Shown one piece after another: positions 6,910 to 13,897 of a stretch of 13,917 nt of DNA. Where the stretch lies: assembly GCA_944381295.1 (NCBI GenBank), contig CALWKP010000266.1, positions 1-13,917 on the forward strand, given 5' to 3'. The stretch comes from an uncultured Clostridia bacterium (GTDB lineage Bacteria; Bacillota; Clostridia; Oscillospirales; Acutalibacteraceae). The notes below the pieces were generated by a model, which saw only the letters and a list, made by a program, of their open reading frames with translations, was not told the DNA's origin and searched no databases. The translations under genes were made by a program, and so were the position numbers. Position 1 is the first letter of the stretch; every line of letters starts with the position of its first letter.

Positions 6910-7389
6910 ATGCCAGAACTTGAAATAACCAATATGGTCATGATTCAGGATGTCATTACAGGAAAAGTTATTGTTCAGAAGCGGGTGAAAAGCTGGTGCG
7001 GGATTTCTTTTCCTGGAGGGCATGCCGAACCAGGAGAAACTATTTATGATAGTGCTGTAAGAGAAATTAAAGAGGAAACAGGATTGACTATCAAAAATTT
7101 GAAAGCATGCGGTTTTATGTATTGGTTCAACAACAAAACCGAAGACAAATATTTTACCTATTTTTATAAAACAACGGAGTATGCCGGGAATTTGATCGAT
7201 GCAACAGAGGAAGGAGCGGTATTCTGGGTAAGCCTGGACGAGTTGAACAACATGCAGCTTGCCCCGGGATTCCGAGAATATCTCCCCGTATTTTTTGCAG
7301 ATAAATACACAGAGGCTTATTGTTCCTGGAACGATGATCAGGAAATGGATGAAACGAAAAGTAATCCGTGGGGAATTATTTATCGATAG
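6910..7389 (+). CDS. Nudix hydrolase (MutT/8-oxo-dGTP diphosphatase type)
   Basis: A 159-residue protein with a perfect Nudix box, GHAEPGE-x7-REIKEETGL, which binds the metal and cleaves nucleoside diphosphates linked to another group. The lead-in LEITNMVMIQD and VQKRVKSWCGISFPGG is typical of the clade often annotated as 8-oxo-dGTP diphosphatase, and the C-terminal PWGIIYR is also usual there. The family's real substrates vary, so dGTP cleaning is only a guess. I choose the ATG at 6910 because GAGGGGG (6896-6902) is seven bases upstream of it and only one base from the ATG at 6904, which would add two residues. The gene stands alone and converges on the PepSY gene across a shared terminator. 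Confidence 0.92.
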   Translation: MPELEITNMVMIQDVITGKVIVQKRVKSWCGISFPGGHAEPGETIYDSAVREIKEETGLTIKNLKACGFMYWFNNKTEDKYFTYFYKTTEYAGNLIDATEEGAVFWVSLDELNNMQLAPGFREYLPVFFADKYTEAYCSWNDDQEMDETKSNPWGIIYR

Positions 7390-7473
7390 GACTATTTGCC
7401 AGTACCCTGTTCTTTGAATGTCTGCCAGGGATTTTTGTCCATACCACTTAGGCAGACTGTTGAAAACAGGTAG

Positions 7474-7523
7474 AAAACCGGCGTCCTTTTGAGACAGGAA
7501 CGTTTCAAAAGGACGCCGGTTTT
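7474..7523. terminator. Bidirectional terminator between Nudix and PepSY genes
   Basis: A perfect 19-bp stem, aaaaccggcgtccttttga (7474-7492) with its complement at 7505-7523, has a 12-nt loop. Both strands end in four T residues. It lies between two convergent genes, 85 bases from one stop and 86 from the other, as expected of a shared terminator. Confidence 0.8.
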
Positions 7524-7608
7524 GGAATGGTTTTAAATTTTCAATCAGTGTTTGTACAGGAACATCCCGGGAATAACCATCGAGTTCCAATTTTACACGG
7601 CTGCATTC

Positions 7609-8904
7609 TTAGTCATAAATCGATTCTGCATCCCATTCGAGGATAGCTCCGCTGTACGCATCAATCTCAAACTCATATTCCATACCGTCATAGACGATTT
7701 TGCCTTCATAGTTTTGACGTCCATCATCATAATCGAGTTTCATGCGGATGTGATCTGCGGTAGCGCCCGGAACTTTTGCCAGAGCAATTGCACGGATTTC
7801 CGATTCGCTCTTTACTGACGAACTGCTTTGCGGGGGAACATATCCTTCGGCATCATAGTCAACGCTGAGAATCTTTCCGTTTGCTGCGTTGATTTCATAA
7901 TCGTATTCGGTCGCAGTGGATGCTACATAGAATTCTACATCATAGATTTTTAAGCCATCGTCGTAATCGAGTTTTACTTTCAGATAAGCCGTGTCGGATT
8001 CTTTCACCCCGGCATTATCCAGGGCAATCTTTTTGGCTCCTGCTTCATCGATGGCAGCAGATGTGCTGGAAGTGGAAGTTGTGCTGGAAGTGGAAGAACT
8101 GGAGCTGGTAGAAGAACTTGAACTTGTGGAAGGACGATACCCTTCGATATCATGATCTTTGCTCAGAATCTTTCCGGTAGAAACTTCAATCTCGTAATCG
8201 TATTCCGTGGAAGTAGAGGCAACATAGAATTCTACGTCATAGACCTGGATACCATCATCAGAATCTAATTTGACCTGCAGGTAAGCTGTGTCGGATTCCT
8301 TGACTCCAGCATCATCCAGAGCAATCTTTTTCGCTCCTGCTTTGTCTACTTTGGCAGCTGTTGTGGACGAGGTGGCTGACGGCTGATATCCTTCTGCATC
8401 ATGGTCAATGCTGAGAATCTTTCCGGTAGCTGCATCGATCTCATAGTCATATTCGGTCGAAGTGGATGCTACGTAGAACTCTACTTCGTATACTTTTACG
8501 CCGTTTTCATAGTCTTGTTTAATTAACAAATAAGACGTATCGGATTCTTTCACTCCAGCATCGTCCAGTGCAATTTCTTTCGCTTTCACTTCATCCATAG
8601 CCTTTGTCGATGCCTGAGAACTGGAGTCAATTACCGCTCCGGTCAAAGCGTCTACGGCATAACGATATTCTATGGAACCATCGGTGAAATCCAGTTCGTA
8701 GTAGGCAACACCATCTTTATCTTTCAGGTCAGCAACAGTAAATGTTGTGCCGGAAGCGGATAACTGGGATGCGTTCAAAGCGGCAGCTTTGGCGGTTTCC
8801 AGGCTGACATAATCGGATTGAACGTTTTTGGGAGCAACTCCACAAGCTGTTAAAACGGTAGTTAAAGCCAATGCGGCTAACGCGATGGAAATTATTTTTT
8901 TCAT
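7609..8904 (-). CDS. Lipoprotein with five PepSY domains
   Basis: 431 residues from the ATG at 8904. A lipoprotein signal is clear: MKKIISIALAAL, then LTAC at 18-21 with Cys21 as the lipidation site, so the protein is anchored outside the cytoplasmic membrane. Five PepSY-type units follow at about 33-94, 103-176, 186-259, 285-358 and 366-428. Each has an A-x-x-IAL-type helix, then a Y-x-VEFYV strand and a final D-A-x-(T/S)-G-x-I hairpin. Units 2-4 are close copies (for example KKIALDDAGVKESDTAYL), separated by Ser/Thr-rich linkers, the longest at about 260-284. PepSY domains are thought to inhibit or chaperone peptidases or to sense the envelope. A GTG at 8913 is an alternative start: AGGA is six bases from it, AAAGG eleven from the ATG. 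The gene follows the response regulator and kinase genes on the same strand. Confidence 0.9.
   Translation of the reverse strand: MKKIISIALAALALTTVLTACGVAPKNVQSDYVSLETAKAAALNASQLSASGTTFTVADLKDKDGVAYYELDFTDGSIEYRYAVDALTGAVIDSSSQASTKAMDEVKAKEIALDDAGVKESDTSYLLIKQDYENGVKVYEVEFYVASTSTEYDYEIDAATGKILSIDHDAEGYQPSATSSTTAAKVDKAGAKKIALDDAGVKESDTAYLQVKLDSDDGIQVYDVEFYVASTSTEYDYEIEVSTGKILSKDHDIEGYRPSTSSSSSTSSSSSTSSTTSTSSTSAAIDEAGAKKIALDNAGVKESDTAYLKVKLDYDDGLKIYDVEFYVASTATEYDYEINAANGKILSVDYDAEGYVPPQSSSSVKSESEIRAIALAKVPGATADHIRMKLDYDDGRQNYEGKIVYDGMEYEFEIDAYSGAILEWDAESIYD
8062..8096. repeat. 17-bp direct repeat, 18-bp period, in the Ser/Thr linker of the PepSY gene
   Basis: tgtgctggaagtggaag occurs at 8062-8078 and 8080-8096. 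The period of 18 bp equals six codons, so gain or loss of a unit keeps the frame. The surrounding bases up to about 8135 are also low complexity and encode mostly Ser and Thr. Confidence 0.8.
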
Positions 8905-8964
8905 GCGGTGCACAACCTTTCCTGATCTGTTTTCTTGTTTCTGTACACAGCATATATCTGGAAT

Positions 8965-8982
8965 ATTAAAACAACATTAGAA
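8965..8982 (-). promoter_or_regulatory. Possible OmpR-type response-regulator box before the PepSY gene
   Basis: On the minus strand TTCTAAT (8976-8982) and TTTTAAT (8965-8971) are direct repeats with an 11-bp period, the usual pattern for tandem binding of OmpR/PhoB-type regulators. A TA-rich -10-like stretch (about 8952-8957) follows. The box lies in the 91-bp gap between the kinase stop and the PepSY start. The region is AT-rich, so chance is possible. Confidence 0.4.
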
Positions 8983-8995
8983 TTTTTAAGATTTT

Positions 8996-10375
8996 TCAAA
9001 TTTTTTCCAAAGTATTGTTTTCAGTGATCCCGCAGGGAAAACATACAGTAAAACAACTGCCGGAATTTTCTGTGCTTTCCACGGTAACATCCCCGCCGTG
9101 AAGGACTGCAATCTGACGTACCATAGTAAGTCCCAGTCCGGTGCCTTTGTTCCCACTGCGGGAAGGATCTACTTGATAGAACCGCTGAAAAATCTGTTCC
9201 ATCCGGTCGGCTGGAATACCGATACCGTCATCCCGAACTCCCAGAAGAATCTGGTCATGTAAGGAGCGGAGCGTTACCCAGATGTGTCCATTTTCCCGTC
9301 CATAGCGTTCCGCGTTGTCCAGAAGATTTTGGAGCAGCCGGCTCATCAGCGTCACATCGAACACAGCGTGGACTTCTGGCTGGATATCGGTCTGGATGGT
9401 AATTCCACGGGGCGATTGTGGTTGTTCCTGGCACAAAATTTCCACCAGCTGACTTAAATCAGCTTCTTCCATCATGGCTTTCAGCGTCCCCTGTTCCAGC
9501 CGGGTCATTTGCAGAAGCTGATTTACCAGTGCCGACATTTTTTTCGCTTGCCGATCGATCACGGAGATAGCTTCCTGATATTGCTCCGGCGTTTCGGCAT
9601 GACGGGCCTCGCCGCATTGTGCAAGGATGACAGAAATTGGGGTGCGCAATTCGTGGGATGCATCGGAGGTGAATTGCTTTTCGGCTTCAAAAGATCGTTC
9701 CAGACGTTCAAACATCGAATCGAAAGTCGTAGCCAAGCGTCCGATTTCGTCACCTCGGGGAGGAAGGCCGATGCGTCGGGAAAGGTCGCGTCCTTCTCCA
9801 ATTGCCTCGGCTGCGGCAACAATTTGGTCAATTGGTCGGAAAGCGGAACGTACCAGATGATAGGCACCAACACCTCCGGCAGCAGCCATCAGCGGCAGCA
9901 GAAGCAGAGAAATGCCGATAAGTTCATTGATGACGCCAGCGGATTCAGGAACCTCCATAAGCCCTCTGATCCATACACCATCCTCCCAGGAAAACGGCAG
10001 CCAGAAATCCAGAACATAATAACTGGAATCATTTGATGCGTCTATGGGACGCAGCACGCCGTTTTCAAAAGAAAGACCATCGGGAAGGGCGAGCGGCGGT
10101 TGGCCGGCCAACAGGGCACCGGTATCGCTGTAAATAAGCGTGTAAACACCGCTGCGGGTAAAAGCAAAATCTTCGCTCAGAGAAAGATTTCCGTCATCGG
10201 CTCGGGAAATCTCCGTCAAATTTGCCCGTACAGTGCTTTCTAACTGGCTGTAAGCATTGGTGGTAACCACACTGTTGCTGATAGTAATCAGAAAAGCCAA
10301 GATACCAGTGACCAAAACCAATAGCAGAGCTGTAATCAACAGGGTCAGCTTTTTTTTCACAGATAATCGTTTCAC
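8996..10375 (-). CDS. Sensor histidine kinase of a two-component system
   Basis: 459 residues from the GTG at 10375, whose GTGA overlaps the TGA of the response regulator; AGGGA lies six bases upstream. An ATG at 10396 inside the regulator is less likely. Order: membrane helix at about 9-33, an extracytoplasmic sensor of about 110 residues (35-145) without a motif I recognise, a second helix at about 148-170, a HAMP linker at about 173-228, the phosphoacceptor FTSDASHELRTP with His241, and an ATPase domain with the N box NLLDNAERYG (about 350-359), G1 DDGIGIP (382-388) and G2 GTGLGL (411-416). All catalytic motifs are intact. It should phosphorylate the regulator encoded directly upstream, and the lipoprotein gene downstream may be its output or an accessory sensor. 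Confidence 0.95.
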   Translation of the reverse strand: MKRLSVKKKLTLLITALLLVLVTGILAFLITISNSVVTTNAYSQLESTVRANLTEISRADDGNLSLSEDFAFTRSGVYTLIYSDTGALLAGQPPLALPDGLSFENGVLRPIDASNDSSYYVLDFWLPFSWEDGVWIRGLMEVPESAGVINELIGISLLLLPLMAAAGGVGAYHLVRSAFRPIDQIVAAAEAIGEGRDLSRRIGLPPRGDEIGRLATTFDSMFERLERSFEAEKQFTSDASHELRTPISVILAQCGEARHAETPEQYQEAISVIDRQAKKMSALVNQLLQMTRLEQGTLKAMMEEADLSQLVEILCQEQPQSPRGITIQTDIQPEVHAVFDVTLMSRLLQNLLDNAERYGRENGHIWVTLRSLHDQILLGVRDDGIGIPADRMEQIFQRFYQVDPSRSGNKGTGLGLTMVRQIAVLHGGDVTVESTENSGSCFTVCFPCGITENNTLEKI

Positions 10376-11046
10376 GGCTCTTCCCTCAATACCCACCCGG
10401 CGCCGCGGATGGTATGAATCAATTTTTTCTCAAATCCGGCATCGATTTTTTTTCGTAAATAGGCAATGTAAACATCTACAACATTGGAACCTCCTGCATA
10501 ATCATAGTTCCAAATGTGGTCTTCCAGCTGCGTTCGGGAAAGGACGGCGCCTTTGTGGCGGATCATATATTCCAGAATCGCGTATTCTTTCGCCGAAAGA
10601 TTGATCGTTTTGCCAGCCCGCGTGACTGTCCGGGCACCGGTATCAACGGTCAGATCGCCAACAGAATAGACGCTGGTTTTTTGAATGCCGTATTTACGGG
10701 TCACCGCCCGGATACGTGCGAGAAGTTCGTTGAGATCAAATGGTTTCACTAGATAATCGTCAGCCCCCAGATCGAGACCGGCAACGCGATCCTGAACGCT
10801 GTCAAGGGCTGTCAGCAAAATGACCGGGACCGCAGAACCACTGTTGCGCAGTTTCTGAAGAACCTCACGTCCATCTTTTTTTGGCATCATGATGTCTAAA
10901 ACAATACAGTCATAGGAAGTCCCGGCAAGATAATCCAGTGCTTCCTGACCGTCAAAACAGGTGTCTACCCCATATCCAGCCCGTTCCAAAGCCCGGCAAA
11001 TTAACTTATTTAGGTCTGCTTCGTCTTCCGCAATCAGTATCCGCAT
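10372..11046 (-). CDS. OmpR-family response regulator
   Basis: 224 residues. The receiver domain has the acidic pair in AEDEADL (6-12), phosphoacceptor Asp51 in VLDIMMP, Thr79 in LLTA and Lys101 in LVKPF. The C-terminal winged helix (about 127-222) contains LSAKEYAILEYMIRHKGAVLS and VVDVYIAYLRKKID with the closing IHTIRGAGWVL, standard for the OmpR/PhoB class. AGGAGG lies seven bases before the ATG. The stop overlaps the start of the kinase by four bases (GTGA), so the two are co-translated. A good promoter lies about 115 bases upstream. It is likely to act on the box before the PepSY gene and on its own operon. Confidence 0.96.
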   Translation of the reverse strand: MRILIAEDEADLNKLICRALERAGYGVDTCFDGQEALDYLAGTSYDCIVLDIMMPKKDGREVLQKLRNSGSAVPVILLTALDSVQDRVAGLDLGADDYLVKPFDLNELLARIRAVTRKYGIQKTSVYSVGDLTVDTGARTVTRAGKTINLSAKEYAILEYMIRHKGAVLSRTQLEDHIWNYDYAGGSNVVDVYIAYLRKKIDAGFEKKLIHTIRGAGWVLREEP

Positions 11047-11161
11047 AAAAAGTCCTCCTCATCCATTTGGAAAAATCAAATTTCTGTTTCTCTACAAGAA
11101 TCTTTTCTGAAAAAGTGGCCCTCCATTTGGGAAAATATGAGAAGCTATCTTCTGTAAACTA

Positions 11162-11190
11162 AGTATAGCACAAGCCTGGTGGGACAGCAA
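11162..11190 (-). promoter_or_regulatory. Promoter of the response regulator-kinase-PepSY operon
   Basis: On the minus strand, a -35 TTGCTG (11185-11190) and a -10 TATACT (11162-11167) are 17 bp apart. It points to the regulator gene, whose start is at 11046. Confidence 0.6.
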
Positions 11191-11245
11191 TCCGCTCCGG
11201 CAGAGGAAAGAAAGAATTTGATTTTTTTCAAGGGAATTCGTAAAA

Positions 11246-11275
11246 TTGACAGCAAAAGCCAGAAAAGGATATAAT
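11246..11275 (+). promoter_or_regulatory. Consensus sigma-A promoter of the bile salt hydrolase gene
   Basis: TTGACA (11246-11251) and TATAAT (11270-11275) match the housekeeping consensus in every base, with an 18-bp spacer. Transcription should begin near 11282, giving a leader of about 150 nt before the start codon at 11431. Confidence 0.85.
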
Positions 11276-11430
11276 AGAACAAAATAGATAGTTTCTTTTT
11301 CCGCAGATAAGAGGTAGATTTCAGAAGCTGCAAAAATTTCGGAATCTTTTTCTAAATTCCCGCGCATAGTAAAGAGAGACCTGAAAAACAGGAAAATAAG
11401 ATGTGGAAAAATTCTGTCAGGAGGAATACC

Positions 11431-12405
11431 ATGTGTACCAGTATTACATTTCATAATGGAGATCATTTTTATTTTGGCAGGAATCTGGATTTGGAATATT
11501 CTTTTGGGGAAAAGGTAGCGATCCTGCCAAGAGCGTATCGGCTGAAATTTTGTCGGGAACCTGATCTCGAACACCACTATGCAATGATCGGGATGGCCAA
11601 TGTTACGGATGGATATCCTTTATACGCCGAAGCTGTCAACGAAAAGGGATTGTGCATGGCTGGATTGAATTTTCCCGGAAATGCCTTTTATGGGGAAGAA
11701 GCAGAAGGGAAAAATATCGCTCCTTATGAGATCATCCCATGGGTGCTGGCGCAATGTGCGACAATTGACGAAGCAGAACGTTTATGGCAAGGGATGCACC
11801 TGGCAGGGATCCCATTTCGGGAACATTTGCCTTTGGCTCCGCTTCATTGGATAGTGGCAGACCAGAAAAGGTGCGTGGTGATAGAGCCGATGAAAGAAGG
11901 CGTGAAAATTATGGAGAATCCGGTAGGAGTGCTGACCAATAATCCACCGCTGGACTTTCATCTGACCAATCTACGTCAATATCTGAATGTAACGGCGCAG
12001 CCACCGCAAGATCGATTTGGCGGGGGATGGAGTCTTTCCCCTTTTGGCCAGGGGATGGGAGCTATGGGATTGCCTGGGGATGTATCTCCTGCATCCAGAT
12101 TTGTACGGGCAGCGTTTCACAAAGCAAATTCGGTTTGTGAGCAAGAGGAATCAGCAAATGTTTCACAGTTTTTCCATATTTTGGATTCTGTGGCCATGGT
12201 GCGTGGCTCGGTGCTGACCCCGGAAGGGAAATGCGATATCACCTCTTATTCCTGCTGTGTGAATGCTGGAACAGGGGTATATTACTACAAAACGTATGAC
12301 AACAGCCGGATTTCTGCGGTCAATCTCTTTCATGAGGATTTGGAAGGGGAGAAAGTGACGGAATACGATTTGGTGAAAGGACCGCAATTTTACGAGGTAA
12401 ATTGA
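11431..12405 (+). CDS. bsh: Bile salt hydrolase (choloylglycine hydrolase family)
   Basis: 324 residues from the ATG at 11431, which has AGGAGG six bases upstream and puts Cys at position 2, as needed: after removal of Met the Cys becomes the N-terminal nucleophile. An upstream ATG at 11401 would bury it. The other active-site residues of characterised bile salt hydrolases are in place: Arg17 and Asp20 (FGRNLD), Asn80 (AGLNFPG), Asn171 (TNNPP) and Arg223 (SPASRFVR). The enzyme cuts glycine or taurine from conjugated bile acids in the cytoplasm. The LNFPG motif, with Asn where penicillin V acylases tend to have Tyr, favours bile salts over penicillin V. The length fits the family. It is followed after 16 bp by trmO and is probably transcribed with it. 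It points to an intestinal habitat. Confidence 0.88.
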   Translation: MCTSITFHNGDHFYFGRNLDLEYSFGEKVAILPRAYRLKFCREPDLEHHYAMIGMANVTDGYPLYAEAVNEKGLCMAGLNFPGNAFYGEEAEGKNIAPYEIIPWVLAQCATIDEAERLWQGMHLAGIPFREHLPLAPLHWIVADQKRCVVIEPMKEGVKIMENPVGVLTNNPPLDFHLTNLRQYLNVTAQPPQDRFGGGWSLSPFGQGMGAMGLPGDVSPASRFVRAAFHKANSVCEQEESANVSQFFHILDSVAMVRGSVLTPEGKCDITSYSCCVNAGTGVYYYKTYDNSRISAVNLFHEDLEGEKVTEYDLVKGPQFYEVN

Positions 12406-12421
12406 GATAGGGGACAGAGAA

Positions 12422-13147
12422 ATGCAACAAGCTTCCGGAATGAAAATTATTGCGCGGATTCTCAGTGAATTTCCCGAGAAATTTGGTATCCCGCGGCAAA
12501 GCGGGATGATTGAGGAATTGTGTGCGCGGGTGGTGTTTGAGCCGGAATACCGGGTTCCGGAAGCAGTCCGCGGACTGGAACAGTTTTCGCATATCTGGCT
12601 GATTTGGCAGTTTTCAGAATCGATTCGGGACGGGTGGTCACCGACGGTCAGGCCGCCGCGGTTAGGAGGGAATACGAGGGTAGGAGTATTTGCCTCGCGG
12701 TCGCCGTTCCGACCGAATCCCATTGGATTATCGTCGGTGCGTCTGGAAAGAATTGACTATCATGCGGAATTGGGACCAATATTGCAGGTGCGCGGAGCAG
12801 ATTTGATGGATGGGACACCGATCTTTGACATCAAGCCGTATCTTCCTTATGCGGATAGTCATCCGGAGGCAGCTGGCGGATTTGGGGAGAAGTTCCGCGG
12901 ATATGCGTTGAAGGTGGATTTTCCGGAAAATCTGCTGGAGAAAGTTCCGGAAGGAAGCCGCATGGCTGCGGTGAAGGTGCTGGGAAAAGACCCGAGGCCA
13001 TCCTACCAGGATGATCCGGAGCGAGTATACGGACTTTCCTTTGCGGGTGTGGATATCCGGTTCACAGTAGCGGAGGGAAGATTGATAGTACAGGAAGTAC
13101 GGGAGGGAAAGGGAAGCGCCCAGGCCCCAACCGCCGAGTCCCTGTAA
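12422..13147 (+). CDS. trmO: TrmO, tRNA (N6-threonylcarbamoyladenosine-37-N6) methyltransferase
   Basis: 241 residues of the TsaA/YaeB family, which methylates t6A37 in certain threonine tRNAs using S-adenosylmethionine. Family motifs are all present: FSHIWLIWQF (55-64), TRVGVFASRSPFRPNPIGLS (85-104), DGTPIFDIKPYLPY (130-143) and DPRPSYQDDPERVYGLSFAG (190-209). AGGGG lies eight bases before the ATG at 12422; an in-frame ATG at 12440 has no comparable site. The last 11 residues (about GSAQAPTAESL) are encoded by the outer arm and first hairpin of the palindrome at 13110-13247, and the stop codon lies in that hairpin's loop. The original C-terminus has therefore probably been replaced or extended; the catalytic part is intact. 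The bile salt hydrolase gene is 16 bp upstream. Confidence 0.95.
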   Translation: MQQASGMKIIARILSEFPEKFGIPRQSGMIEELCARVVFEPEYRVPEAVRGLEQFSHIWLIWQFSESIRDGWSPTVRPPRLGGNTRVGVFASRSPFRPNPIGLSSVRLERIDYHAELGPILQVRGADLMDGTPIFDIKPYLPYADSHPEAAGGFGEKFRGYALKVDFPENLLEKVPEGSRMAAVKVLGKDPRPSYQDDPERVYGLSFAGVDIRFTVAEGRLIVQEVREGKGSAQAPTAESL

Positions 13148-13247
13148 AGAGACTCGGCGCAAGAGCGGAAGCAGTCTTTAAAAGACAGCTTCCGCTCTTT
13201 TTCGCCTGCCGGGAGCAGGCGAAATGTTGGGGCCTGGGCGCTTCCCT
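13110..13247. repeat. Nested palindromic element: 22-bp outer stem enclosing three hairpins
   Basis: The outer arms, 13110-13131 and 13226-13247, are perfect 22-bp complements (agggaagcgcccaggccc and on). Inside, three hairpins abut almost without gaps: 13132-13140 with 13151-13159 (9 bp, 10-nt loop); 13161-13172 with 13188-13199 (12 bp, then after one mismatch a 5-bp inner stem and a 3-nt loop); and 13200-13209 with 13215-13224 (10 bp, 5-nt loop). Only two junction bases, 13160 and 13225, are unpaired. The whole folds as a four-way cloverleaf in RNA or single-stranded DNA. It overlaps the 3' end of trmO. It is probably a dispersed palindromic element, with one hairpin serving as terminator. 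Confidence 0.9.
13161..13202 (+). terminator. Intrinsic terminator of the bsh-trmO transcript
   Basis: The middle hairpin of the palindrome, aagagcggaagc (13161-13172) with gcttccgctctt (13188-13199), is followed by five T residues (13198-13202). It lies 14 bases after the trmO stop. Confidence 0.75.
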
Positions 13248-13260
13248 GTGGCATCCAGCG

Positions 13261-13304
13261 AAAAAGTAAAAGAAAACGCCGCGGGAAAATTTTTCCGCAG
13301 CGTT
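13261..13304 (-). terminator. Terminator of the beta-helix acyltransferase-like gene
   Basis: On the minus strand, 14 bases after the stop, a hairpin formed by 13275-13289 and 13291-13304 (aacgc/gcgtt, gcgg/ccgc, aaaa/tttt; one mismatch and one bulged base) is followed by a T-rich run, ttttcttttacttttt (13274 downwards). Confidence 0.75.
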
Positions 13305-13317
13305 CTGTATAGGGCTA

Positions 13318-13897
13318 TCAGCGTTTTGTAACAATATCATCCTGTTTTTTGAAGATGCTGTTTTCCGGGATATACCCGCGTACCATAGAGAGGGGATAAA
13401 TATTGGTGTGCCTGCCGACGACTGTACCAGGATTCAAAACGGAATTACAGCCTACCTCTACGAAATCGCCGAGCATTGCCCCAAATTTTTTCAAACCTGT
13501 TTCTATTTTATCGTCACCGACACGTACTGTAACCAGGGTTTTATCGGATTTCACATTGGACGTAATAGAACCAGCGCCCATATGGGAGCGATAACCGAGG
13601 ATGGAATCCCCAACATAATTGTAGTGAGGGACTTGAACGTTATCAAAAATAATGACATTTTTGAGTTCTGTGGAGTTGCCGATCACGCATCCAGCACCGA
13701 TCAGTGCGTTGCCGCGGATAAAAGCGCATTGACGGACTTCGGTATCTGGTCCGATAATGAGTGGGCCATGAAGGTGAGCGGAATCAAAAACCTTCGCGGA
13801 ACGCGCCACCCAGATATCTTCCCCACGTTTCTCGTAGAGATCGGAAGGCAAAGTTGCACCGAGTTCCAGGATAAACTTACCAATTTGGGGTTTGCCT
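13318..13897 (-). CDS. Left-handed beta-helix protein, UDP-GlcNAc pyrophosphorylase/acetyltransferase-like, 5' truncated
   Basis: The genomic part encodes 192 residues to the stop at 13318-13320. Hexapeptide-type rungs run through most of it: DIWVARSAKVFDSAHLHGP, FIRGNALIGAGCVIGNS, YVGDSILGYRSHMGAGS, GDFVEVGCNSVLNPGTVVG, then RHTNIYPLSMVRGYIP. This fold is shared by the C-terminal half of GlmU and by short relatives in Clostridia annotated as UDP-N-acetylglucosamine pyrophosphorylase-like, usually about 220-235 residues without the nucleotidyltransferase half. I judge about 35-40 N-terminal residues to be missing. The residues that seem to precede it (MCSSDL) come from adapter sequence and are not real. 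It probably acts on a sugar nucleotide or acts as an acyltransferase; the substrate is not defined. It has its own terminator. Confidence 0.8.

Larger units (their letters stand above)
11047..11430. other. Divergent intergenic region between regulator and bile salt hydrolase genes
   Basis: 384 bases without a gene. It holds one promoter for each direction (11162-11190, minus; 11246-11275, plus) and two long leaders: about 108 nt before the regulator and about 150 nt before the hydrolase. A 15-base motif, tccatttggRaaaat, occurs at 11062-11076 and 11122-11136, exactly 60 bp apart, in the regulator leader. The hydrolase leader holds only a small hairpin (cctg 11380-11383 with cagg 11389-11392); I recognise no riboswitch. 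Confidence 0.6.

Noticed and set aside
6832..7590. 252-codon minus-strand frame across the Nudix gene and the shared terminator
   Set aside because: Most of it is antisense to a clear Nudix gene. The first 65 or so codons look somewhat protein-like but include the 19-bp terminator palindrome, and I recognise no family.
7831..8598. Regularly spaced repeats that might be taken for a CRISPR-like array
   Set aside because: They are the coding repeats of PepSY units 2-4, diverged at the DNA level and in one reading frame.
9509..10036. 175-codon + strand frame inside the histidine kinase
   Set aside because: Antisense to a kinase with every catalytic motif; no start signal.
11282..11430. Possible lysine-type riboswitch suggested by aagaggtagat in the hydrolase leader
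   Set aside because: The remaining core elements and helices are not visible, and the downstream enzyme has no link to lysine.
13837..13846. Second adapter-like stretch agatcggaag inside the beta-helix gene
   Set aside because: Only ten bases match, the flanks differ from adapter, and the frame continues with conserved residues (LPSDLYEK), so it is genuine coding sequence.
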